Positions 32,544 through 44,000 of a stretch of DNA of 64,000 bases are shown here, piece after piece; the stretch's first letter is position 1; each line of letters opens with the position of its first letter. Source of the stretch: Branchiostoma belcheri. Taxonomy: Eukaryota > Chordata > Leptocardii > Amphioxiformes > Branchiostomatidae. Where the stretch lies: assembly GCF_001625305.1 (NCBI RefSeq), contig NW_017804020.1:1660545-1724544 (forward strand). Direction: 5' to 3'. The position numbers were made by a program, and so were the translations under genes. The notes beneath the pieces are model-generated. The model searched no databases, was not told where the DNA came from, and saw nothing but the letters and a program-made list of their open reading frames with translations.

Positions 32544-32887
32544 AATTAAATGCCTGGTTACTTCCCTATACTTCCACTATCAAATTTCATAGTGTTTGGA
32601 CTCATACACATATACTAACGTCGTTAATTCTCCGATTTACATATTTCTTCATCGTTTACACTCCGGCATAGGCTACATGTGTAGGTCAAATTGACAATTA
32701 CGTTAATGTGCACAGCTAGAGCTTTACTATTTGCAGAATTAGAAACATCTCATCGATACTTAGGTATAGTTCAAACGTAATAAAAAAAGAATCAAACAAA
32801 AAAACCGACCGGCAAAATAGCTTACGTGTACATGTACTGGCCATCCCTCCCTCCCTCAAAAAGGTTACGAATTAGGTTTAAACTGTA

Positions 32888-33100
32888 ATTTCCAACACAA
32901 GAAATTGGACTTACACATTGCAACCATCCCTCAACAAAGACGGGGAGCGCCACAGACTTGCTGCAACCTATGACCCGCTGCTCACCGATCGCGAGTCACG
33001 TGTGTCATCTGCATAACGTGATGTCACGGAATTGTTGAATCGAATTGGTCACTCCTTGCAGTCGTAAATTTGGGTAAGTCCAATTTCTTGTGTTGGAAAT
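32888..33100. mobile_element. Foldback element, ATTTCCAACACAAGAAATTG ends
   Basis: 'atttccaacacaagaaattg' plus 'gacttac' at the left is the exact inverse of the right end at 33074-33100. The interior is a GC-richer unpaired loop of about 150 bp. Confidence 0.75.
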
Positions 33101-33290
33101 CAAAGTTGAAACCTGTTTCAAACTTCTACTAGCACACATAATGCGTGGTACTAAGTTCAGAAGTAAGTATAGAAAAATGTATATTGTAAGGTCCCTCTCC
33201 CTCCCTTTCCTTTCCCCCGTCTTCTACCCACTACATCGGCACCATGAGTCGGACTAACACCCGTCTGTACAGTACGGTGCCGTGTCCCTA

Positions 33291-33448
33291 ATCTCCAAGC
33301 AAATTCGGTGGGCAAGGGGACTTTATGTTGGCCGCCTGTGTCCATTGGTCACCTGTACCCATCGTCCGCCCCACATACAGATGACCAATGCCATGGATAC
33401 AGGCGGCCAACATAAAGTCCCCTTGCCCCACCGAATTTGCTTGGAGAT
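33291..33448. mobile_element. Hairpin MITE in the 3'UTR of the SOD-like gene
   Basis: 'atctccaagcaaattcggtg' pairs with 'caccgaatttgcttggagat', and the pairing continues inward through 'aaggggactttatgttggcc' for over 50 bp. TA flanks both ends (33289-33290, 33449-33450), suggesting a TA-target element. It begins 18 nt after the SOD stop codon. Confidence 0.88.
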
Positions 33449-33466
33449 TACCGTGTCCCCTTCACG

Positions 33467-33679
33467 TTAGTTCCTGCGGGGGGACCGCACGACTCTCTGG
33501 GCGGAGGGCCCCTCCACGCGCACCGCCTCCCGTTTCCTCTTCCTGAGCTTCTCCAGGTCCTTCCAGTGTGTGCCGTCGGAGTGGCCCAGCACGCAGCACG
33601 CCAGCCGCTTCCCCACGTTACCGGTCTTCTTGGTCTCGGGGCTGGATCCTCTTCCTAAATCGTCCTCGTTGGCATGGAT
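33467..33679 (-). CDS. SOD-like gene exon 8 (C-terminus and basic tail)
   Basis: Acceptor ACCTCAATAG, phase 0, stop TAA at 33469-33467. It encodes [39 protein letters not shown], then a basic tail ([20 protein letters not shown] and VVRSPRRN). The copper ligand His120 (IHAN), the active-site Arg (GKRLAC) and the second disulfide Cys are present. The tail resembles in position the heparin-binding tail of SOD3. Confidence 0.92.
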   Translation of the reverse strand: MHANEDDLGRGSSPETKKTGNVGKRLACCVLGHSDGTHWKDLEKLRKRKREAVRVEGPSAQRVVRSPRRN

Positions 33680-36600
33680 CTATTGAGGTTTTATAACAAC
33701 ATCAACTGTAAATTAAAAATTAACATGCGCGCCTGTGGGCACCACCAACATCTTATCAACTACGGTGAAACAAGAAATTCGTCATGTTTTAAAACCGAGC
33801 ATATATACATGTAGCTAGTATGAACATGTCAGGAATATCTGGAGCTACATAGTGCCCCATTTAGAACACGACCGGTTTCAGCCTGTGGGCTTATTCAAGT
33901 GTAAAAATTCAAATAAATAACGATAATAATAATAACAATAATAATGATAAACGTCATTGTCCCATTACTCACCACAATAGTGCGACCAATGATGGAGTAG
34001 GGTCCGACCAGTGACGCCACTTCGTCCTTGATGATGGCGTTCACCTCGCCAGTGGAGTCGGCCTCCACGTTACCCCAGTCACCCAGGTGCCTGCAGAAAA
34101 TAACCCAGCTCACACATGGTTACATTACGTACGATGGGACAAAAACAATATTCGGTTCTACTTCCGGTGATCTTGAAATTTTTTGTAAAACAGAAACGCT
34201 AGATTTCCTTTGAAAGAAACAGTTGGAAGACCGCGTTTGCTTATGGGTAAAAACATAGCCTTCCACCGGGCCTTCCAAGGTGGTTAGGATGGTAGAATGT
34301 AGGTTAACGGGACGGGACGGGACGTTAGGTTAAGGGACGGGGCGGGACGTTAATGGACGGGGCGGGACGTTAAGGGACGGGACGGGAGGTTAAAGGACGG
34401 TACGGGAGGTTAGGGACGGTTAGGGACGTTGAGGGACGGGACAGGAGGTTAGGAACGGGACGGGGGTTAAGGTAAGGGTGGGGCACGTGAGAAACTGGGA
34501 AGACCTCAATGAAGAGACTATGGTTACTGGGGCGTTTTAGCCAGGGTACCTAATCTCCAAGCAGATCGTTTGGTGACTGCAAAGACTGGCCAGCTGTATC
34601 CATGTGCCAGACAGTTACCATTTCGCCATCCACTTGCAGCCACCAAAAGTTCTGCTTGGAGATTACATCGTACCATCCTCCATAGTTTTGATACCGAGTG
34701 GCTCTCCCTTTTAATTCGCCTGAGTGGGTACCGGTGTAGGATGGTTCCCAGGTAAGCTACTGATTTGGGTTGAGGTAGGTGTTCCAGCACACACATAATT
34801 CCTCATTGCTTTTATTAAGACTTATCATAAACAGTATCAGAAGACCAATCTCAATAGAATGAAAAACATTTTGCAGACACATGGTAGGGACACCGCAAGG
34901 CTTGCAAAGTACTTGCACGAACATTTTCAACTCCTTTGACAAGGTCTGTCGTTGTTTGATCATTGTCAGCAGAAAAAGCCACAAAAATCCACAAAAAAGC
35001 GATGATGGGATCGTTTTATGGAGATCAATGTGTAAAGATGTCGATGAGAGGTCGCTTTTTTTGCGCTGCCGAAGGCAGTCCTTGTCCATGAGTCTGTTGT
35101 TTCCTGACTGTTATCAAAATTCAAGGCAAACGTCAAACGTTAGGCAGTTTTATTATGATTACCACACACATACATACAGGGAAACGTTACCAGCTCTCTG
35201 GGAGTTAAGCTGGAGGCGTGCAAGCGGCAGAAGGGGACGGGGAGGGCTCATGGTGTTTTCCAACGTACCTAATCTCGTCCTTGGGTCCACCATGATTGAG
35301 GTTGAATGGGTTATAGTGGTCCAGGGTGGACGTGCAGCCCTTACTCTGGTCGCCTAGCTCGTGGACCGTCACGCCATAAGAGCGCAGATTCCTTGCAAAG
35401 CCCTTTAGCCGTAAGAACACTTCCACCTTACCTCCCGTTAGCTGGAACAAGGGGGTGAGTGTAGAAGACGGTTAGCTAGACCAGGGGGGTCGGACACGTA
35501 CCTAATCTGGTCCTTGGGGCCGCCGTGAGTGTAGTTAAAGGGATTGTAATGGTCGCCCGCAGACAGGCAGCCGCGGCTCAGGTCCCCGTACTGCAGAACC
35601 GTGATGCCGTAAGACCGGCTCTTGGAATCGAAGCCCAGCACCTGCATGCGCACTTCAATCTTACCGCCGCTAAGCTGTGAAGAACGGAGGTGCGAGACCA
35701 GGTTTGCATTGTTATGTGGAGCGACGAGCAATAAAGGGGTTCCAGGAGGCTCTGAAAGGGTTTTAGCTCGACACCGATATATCTTTAACTTCAACCCAGG
35801 AAAAAGAAGACCTCTGAAATGACTCTTTAAGACCATTAAAAGTCTCAAAAAGGTTAGGCAATGGAAAAAGGTGCATTCTCGCTGCTGAGCCGAGCTGATT
35901 TTCATGCTTATGTTGGACAGTAAAGCAGTTGAAAGTTACTTTGTAGTTGTAGTAGAGTCAATTGCAGTTACTGTAAATTCGATTGCGCCATTCTCATTCC
36001 ATCTCAGAGCTAGCAAGTTAGAGAGTTACGAGAGGTTGCTCCATGAAAAAGGTGAATATTATCGTATAGTACAGTTTTTATGAATACACATACACTGGTT
36101 ACTTTATTCTCAGGTTGCCCACTGGGAAACTCAAGCCAAAAGCTAGGTTGCCCATCATAATTCAGGTTGCCGTCAGCACTGGCTGTTTATTTTAGAAGGC
36201 AAGCTGTAAAAATAAGCGAGGCCACTTGTTAAGGTATAATCGTTTACATTCTGGCACATAGTATATTTCAGAAACCGTAAGCTGGGTCGCTGTAAACTTT
36301 TAAAAGGTCTCTTTGTATGAGCAAAAAAATATGACGGGCAACCTAGCGTCTCCAATATGTCTCGCAAATAGGACTTGTGCGAGATTGGGTATTTCGAACT
36401 TTGCTGATTGCACATTAAGGTGGGATCGTCTGAATCTGGCCAAAATATTTTCTTTCCTTCTTAGTGATCACAATATCTTCACTGTGATTGCATGACCATT
36501 ACTCTTTGGTAATCGACGAAAGTTAAACTACAGGATTGTTTAAGCCTTGCAAATAACTATATCCTGCACTATGGGCAGTGGGCGGCGGGCTTGTGGTCGT

Positions 36601-38007
36601 GTAAAGGACTGGTGCCATGCACGGGCTACCTTCGGGCCTGAAGACGATCCCCGCCGCCCAGTTCAACCAGGCTCCCCGGTAGGAGTTTTACGTCCGTTGA
36701 AGTTTTGCACGGCAGGAGTTTTATAATACATGTCGTACGTAGGTCGATTTTGTTGTACCCAAGTGTCTGTCTTGATGTCTAGTTAAAGACCTTAGGAAAG
36801 TTTCTGTACTTTTGTTGTGTCAATAAAGTTCGATAATTCAACCCCTGTCGTGCAAAATCTATATCGGGGAGCCAAGTTGCACTGGGTGGCTGGCATGGCT
36901 GGGTGGCTGGGATCTAAGCTAAAGAGATCCCGCCCAAACCAGGATAAACTGGACACCAGGCTAGATATTAGGGAGAGGCGTTCTGTACCTTTTGCCTAAC
37001 GTCAACATAACCAGCGATAGGCGTTTGCTGGTCCAGCGGGATGGCCGTGTTGGGCAGCATGTCACAGTGCCCGTACCTGTACCCGGTCTCTCCTGCAGAC
37101 GACAAGAGAAAAGAGCTAGATAACGTTAGCACGGTTTGGAAGAGATTGACTAAATCTGCGCTCCTAGCGGCCGGCCCGGTATTACACCAGCCGCCCGTAA
37201 TACCGGGCCGGCCGCTAGGAGCGCAGATTTAGTCAGGCTAGGTTTGGAAGAGATTGGTCCTGACAGGAGAAGAAGTTGGGTCATATTGTAGCACGTCGGC
37301 AGAACGTACTGCTACTGCGAGAAACCCGTAATTTCTTTACCGTTACGGCGCAGTACATTCTGCCGTGGCACCGAGTTACCCATCATCCCTTGCGCCCGAG
37401 AAATGACACCTGTTGGAGTTTCAAGGGCTAGTCTGTTACATGGTTTCTGATTGGTCTGACGAAGTATGTGGGGGGGGGGGTCGAGAATGCATCAACAGTA
37501 AAGAAATATTTAGCTTTGCCACTAACCTACTTGAACAAGAATGTGTTAGAAGAATACAGAATACAGACGAAGTCTTACCTAGACATTCGTAGCAACACTC
37601 CCCGTACGGCAGGACTTGTTCGTTCAGGGAGCAGGACAGCTTGTCCCGGGGAACACACTTCACTCCCGCGCAGCAAGACGCTGACCCCGCCGCACCGGTG
37701 CCGAACTGACGGGGAAACATCCGAAAATAGTTGCATGAGGTTGGTAAAGTATAGGATAAAGGAGTTCTCATTTACACAACTAATTATCTCGCCGCAAAAG
37801 CGGCACCTACATCGGCTATATATATATAGCGGCGAGAATCAGAACTCCGGTCAGAAGCTCTGAGGAAGGTGTCTGATAGACATGCGTGTGTAAATGAGAA
37901 CTCCTATGTCCTGACGGTGAAACAGTTCATTTATTTATAATTACCTTCGCCAAGGTTATGTTTTCAGAGGCGTCCGTGTGTGTTCGTGTCAGTGTGTGTG
38001 TGTGTGT

Positions 38008-38045
<38 letters not shown>

Positions 38046-41000
38046 ACGACTACACGATATTGATTATGTAAATGAAGACTTAATTTGCATAATTAATCTT
38101 GGGGTATTTGGGTATTTAAAAGGTAAGTGAAGATTAACATCATGAAAAATAACAAGATAAACACGCATGCAAACTGGACCCTCTACGGACGGCCTCCCCC
38201 TGGCCAACTACATTTTTAGGCCGATTTCTACTACTTATTCAGCCTGCAAAGGAGTCTGTTGGAGACTATTCAATGAGGGGGCCTGTGGTAAAATTTCCTT
38301 AGGGACACATTGGCCACGGAGCCAACCTGCAGTGGACTGGCCCTGGCAGACGTCTGGCACCGAGGCTATGTGTGAACAAACATGTCTAAAACTGTCTGGC
38401 GGATACTCAAAATTTATATCTCATGGGTACCCTACGGTATACCCCTAAGCCACCACCTTTGGTTTGAAACCCTCCAGAACTCAAAACAGACACGACATCG
38501 CTGACTCGTAATGAAGTCAGCATGTTTCTGGATACAGATCCGTGGCGATGTGACCTCTTGCGTTATATCACGTCCCTGTTCTTAGCCTGGTATCCAGGCT
38601 ATCGTGGTTGGGGCAGGCTGTCTTCGGGGCTCTAATAGTTTTCCCCCGACCAGCTCAACAGACGGCCCGGTAGGGGTGTTACGCCTGTGATAGAGTTCGG
38701 CACGCCGGGAGTTGATTAGCTCCACAATCTCCCCTCGTGAAAAACCTACCGGGGAACCTAGCTGAGGCGGGCGGGGGAGAGCTTCTACAGCCCCGAAGAC
38801 AGCCTGCCCCAACCACGATAGATTGGATACCAGGCTACCTTATTCTGTGTTTCCCTCCTGGAACAGAGATGTGTCTCGCCGCTATTTGTTTTTTAAGATT
38901 TACCATATTTGTTGAATGATTGCGAATTCGATATAACAGGTGACTATCACCTTTTGACCATGAGACTGTCAGGTTTGAACCACTCACACCGGGAAGGACC
39001 CCTAGCGTTACTTTCAGCGATTAAATCAAAGGATGTGGATTTTTGTGGACCTCTGATCTCACTATTGACATTGTACAGCCACCCCCAGCCCCACTACCCT
39101 TAGCCTGGGTGCCAGACTGCTTCAGGGCCTAAACAGGCCAGCTTCTGGGATCCAGGGCCAACATGCCCCCTCAGTTAGACCCTGAGCTAACTAACTCTGT
39201 GTCTAGCGTGCCATGGGTCTGGCATCCAGGCTACACTACACTTGACTTGGAGAAGCCAAAAGCCAGACGAAAAGGTTTTGAGGGTCAGACGACATAAAAC
39301 TTGGCACTTCGCTATGTTGTGAAGTGAACCCGTACTAACCTTGTGACCAACTAACCACTCAGACAAGACCCAGAACGACTTTTGTCCTTGATCTTAAATT
39401 CTCGACCATCCAGCCAAACAAATGTGTTTCTTGGACCGTCCATTGGTAGAGTCAGAGCAAAGCGATTTCAGATCAGTAAAACTGGATTTTCAATGTGAAT
39501 TTTCTGATAATTTTTGATAAAGAGGAATGCCGACTATTTGAATCAACCCTATCAGATAGCATACTTATATCTGTGAGGCAAAAATGCGATGTCGCGGACG
39601 GAAAACGGTTGCTTGTTTCGTATAGTAGCCTGGTTCTAGTTAGACACCTCATGAAAATGAGCACCATTTTATAATGGACTGTACACTATACAATGATACG
39701 AGCGCTTATTGCTGTTCACCTTTCTTTCCGCTTGTTCAATTGATTTCATTACGTTAGATCTTATAGATAAATGCAACTACATACTCAAGGGAGATAACTA
39801 ATACAGTGTTCGAATAGGAAAATGCATTAAAGAATGTTTCGATCTTAGAGAACACATGTTAGAGAATAGTTAACCTTTATTGTTACATCATACATATACT
39901 CTGTACGTAAGATGACGTTATCCACACATGTATTTAGCTTTGTTAAATCTTTAGTTAAGTTGTAGAAGACCATACAAAAGTCTCAGTACTTTTTTGTTGT
40001 GTTGTAGGGTATGAAAGGACAATAAAGAATCTCATGTAACTTGTTTGGGGCTATTTCAAACACAATTAAGTAAGGAGTGATGATGAAAATGTGTAAAGAA
40101 ATTGTAGGAAATGTTCATGCATATCAGACAAATTTCCTCATCCAGAATATCCTGAAATTGCACTGAGAAAGGAAATGTTACGGTCGCTAACATATTGCCA
40201 AAACCCTCAGTGATAAGGAATAGTTGGAATAGTTTAACTTCACACTGCAAGACGTGTTTTGCCAAACAGAGCTTTACCAGAGATTCATTTAATGAACAGT
40301 TGAGATTCTGCCAACAGGAAAGGATATCGTCCGGGTAACATGTGTGTGCAGATGTTTCTGACATCTGCGATATGGCTCAACAGTTAAGCTACGGTCACAA
40401 CCCGCCGTACGTGCTTTTTCTCCGTACGTTTTTTGGGAGGCTACGTCTGCTACGTTTTTTCTGAAAACGTGGGGAAGGAGTGGTATCGACGCACGTCACT
40501 CTCACGTCACTCGCACGGTTGCGCAAAGTGTAAGAATGTGGTCTGTACGCCAAGTCTGGCCGTGAGCGGTTGCGTGCATCGTACGTTGCGCAAGTGGTAA
40601 GTGAGTTGTACGTGCTTACAAGGTACGATCTCTGTGCGATTGCAACTTTACTGTAAGGAGGCCGTACTCACACGTGCTTCTTCCGTACGGCACGTACGGG
40701 GCACGCGCGTCGCTCGTACTCGCACGCACGGGTGGTGAATTCGCAGACCGCACGTAGAAAAAGTTTTACATGCACTTAAAGTTCTACGGCGTGTCTGCGT
40801 GCTCCCAAATCCGTAGGATTCCGTACGGAGGCAGTACTCACCACGCACGGATGCCCTACGTTTGCCCACGTTTTTTGCACGTAGACAGCACGCAGAAGCA
40901 CGTACGGCGTGTTGTGACCGTAGCATTATGGTACATTGTTTCATCGTGTAAGCCATGTTCCATATATGTTGTATCACCTTTACGAAATCGTAAAATGTTA

Positions 41001-44000
41001 GTCTCGATACATAGAACTCATTATAAGCATTTCTATAGACGTTAGAGTAGATATCAGCTAGATGTGTAGTACCTCTGACTAGCTTGCCATACATTGTACC
41101 TGTTATTGTTGTGCAATAAAATTGACTTGACTTGAATAGTAAACTAGAAAGGTAACATTTGCAAGGCAAATGCATAATGTTTACCTTCGCGCATATGATC
41201 TGCTCTGTTAATTCTAACTCAAACACATTCATGTATATTGTCAGAGAGGAGTCTATGTCCCTCCTGCTATAAAATTGCAACATGATGTAACCCAACGCTA
41301 GTTACCATGGTAACAGACTGTCTGGTTCAGGTCATTGGCTAGCCTCTACCGTGGGTCGCAAATTGGAGCTTCTATGGCCCTGGATCTTCTCTGGTATACT
41401 ATCCCTTTATTTCNNNNNNNNNNNNNNNNNNNNGTGTGTGTAAATACGACTACACGATATTGATTATGTAAATGAAGACTTAATTTGCATAATTAATCTT
41501 GGGGTATTTGGGTATTTAAAAGGTAAGTGAAGATTAACATCATGAAAAATAACAAGATAAACACGCATGCAAACTGGACCCTCTACGGACGGCCTCCCCC
41601 TGGCCAACTACATTTTTAGGCCGATTTCTACTACTTATTCAGCCTGCAAAGGAGTCTGTTGGAGACTATTCAATGAGGGGGCCTGTGGTAAAATTTCCTT
41701 GGGGACACATTGGCCATGGAGCCAACCTGCAGTGGACTGGCCCTGGCAGACGTCTGGCACCGAGGCTATGTGTGAACAAACATGTCTAAAACTGTCTGGC
41801 GGATACTCAAAATTTATATCTCATGGTACCCTGGGTGCCAGCCAAGTTTACAGGCCGCTAACCGTTTTTTCGGCAGCCAGGGTACTTCGCCCGCAGAGGA
41901 GTATATCGGCCTTCCTTCGTATAGGGCGGCCAAACTCCCCCCGGGGCTAGACTCCCCCGTAGCAGTAATTTACACCGGCGGGCGAAAGGCTCTTGCCGCC
42001 CGAAGAACGAGTTTGGCATCCAGGGTAATCTCATGGGTACCCTACGGTATACCCCTAAGCCACCACCTTTGGTTTGAAACCCTCCAGAACTCAAAACAGA
42101 CACGACATCGCTGACTCGTAATGAAGTCAGCATGTTTCTGGATACAGATCCGTGGCGATGTGACCTCTTGCGTTGTATCACGTCCTTGTTCTTAGCCTGG
42201 TATCCAGTCTACCGTGGTTGGGGCAGGCTGTCTTCGGGGCTCTAATAGTTTTCGCCCGACCAGCTCAACAGACGGCCCGGCCCGGTAGGAGTGTTACGGC
42301 TGTGATAGAGTTTGGCACGCCAGGAGTTGATTAACTCCACAATCTCCCATCGTGAAGAACCTACCGGGGAACTTTGCTGAGGCGGGCGGGGAAGAGCTCC
42401 TGCAGCCCCGAAGACAGCCTGCCCCAACCACGATAGACTGGATACCAGGCTACCTTATTCTGTGTTTCCCTCCTGGAACAGAGATGTGTCTCGCCGCTAT
42501 TTGTTTTTTAAGATTTACAATATTTGTTGAATGATTGCGAATTCGATATAACAGGTGACTATCACCTTTTGACCATGAGACAATACTGTCAGGTTTGAAC
42601 CACTCACACCGGGAAGGACCCCTAGCGTTACTTTCAGCGATTAAATCAAAGGATGTGGATTTTTGTGGACCTCTGATCTCACTATTGACATTGTACAGCC
42701 ACCCCCAGCCCCACTACCCTTAGCCTGGGTGCCAGACTGCTTCAGGGCCTAAACAGGCCAGCTCCTGGGATCCAGGGCCAACATGCCCCCTCAGTTAGAC
42801 CCTGAGCTAACTAACTCTGTGTCTAGCGTGCTATGGGTCTGGCACCCAGGCTACGCTACCCTTGGAGAAGCCAAAAGCCAGACGAAAAGGTTTTGAGGGT
42901 CAGACGACATAAAACTTGGCACTTCGCTAAGTCGCGAAGTGAACCGCTAAGTCGCGAAGTGAACCCATACTAACCTACTGACCAACAAACCACCCAGACA
43001 AGACCTAGAACGACTTTTGCCCCTCATCTTTAGATTCTCGAGCTCGTCCGTCCATTCAAGCAAACGTGCCGGTATAGAGCCAGAGCAAAGCGATTCCAGA
43101 CTAGTATAACTGGATTTTCAATGTCAATTTTCTGACCATTCTAATGTAGTATGTTGAATCCCATAGCATACTTATATCTTTGAGGCAAAAATGCGATGTT
43201 ACTGAACGGAAAATGGTTGCTTGTTTCGTATCGTAGCCTTGTTCTAGCTATTTGTTGGTGGTACAAAAAGATGGACTTCTCACGTAGCCTACTTTATGGC
43301 TATCTCAAACGCTTCAAGTATGAAATGATGACGAACATGTGTTAAGCAATGACAAAAAATGTCAGTTATCAGAGAGATTTCCTAATCCAGAATATTTTTT
43401 CCGGAAAATTTATGTTTTGCCGCCCTGAAATTGCACTGAGAAAGGAAATGTTACGGTTGCTAACATATTGCCAAAACCCTCAGTGATAAGGAATAGTTGG
43501 AATAGTTTAACTTCACACTGCAAGACGTGTTTTGCCAAACAGAGCTTTACCAGAGATTCATTTAATGAACAGTTGAGATTCTGCCAACAGGAAAGGATAT
43601 CGTCCGGGTAACACGTGTGTGCAGATGTTTCTGATATCTGCGATATGGCTCAACAGTTATGGTACATTGTTTTATCGTGTAAGGCCATGTTGATTTGATT
43701 ATATGGATGACATCCGCGCGCGCATGAATTTTCGGCCGTTTCCAAAAAAAAAAAATTTCAACCATACTGTAAATCGTACAAAACAGTTGCAAAATGAGAA
43801 AAACTATACCATAAGTTACAAAAAAAATTAATAAAAATTATACCAATGTCGTAGAATGCCAAAATCAAACGAATTCGAAAAAAGACGAAATTGTAAAGAA
43901 ATGAACTTGAAGACTAGATTATTCGCCAAACCATATTCCGTCCCATTTGCTCAACCCTCATGACCACGTAGATTTCATAATGAAAAGAACTTTTTTTGTT

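Larger units (their letters stand above)
28798..33466. other. Region downstream of the SOD gene
   Basis: Holds MITE copies and foldback elements listed separately, and 28840-28990 with a 'cgaaacgtaagctagg' palindrome. No other supported exon. The 3'UTR and polyadenylation site of the SOD gene must lie here but could not be fixed. Confidence 0.5.
34091..35268. other. SOD-like gene intron between exons 6B and 7
   Basis: Contains the minisatellite and the 111-bp hairpin element. The remainder is AT-rich with no supported exon. Confidence 0.5.
38033..41413 (+). repeat. Duplicated block, copy 1 (left of gap)
   Basis: From the end of the GT run through 'tactatccctttatttc' it matches 41434-44549 nearly base for base over long stretches, with insertion differences. 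It ends exactly at the N run, in the middle of a TAGCCTCTACC MITE. It is entirely within the SOD intron between exons 3 and 4. Confidence 0.92.

Noticed and set aside
40648..41295. 215-codon minus-strand frame
   Set aside because: It spans the palindromic Harbinger-like insertion and its flank, and half of it recurs as a shorter frame in copy 2. No transposase motif; an artefact of the element.
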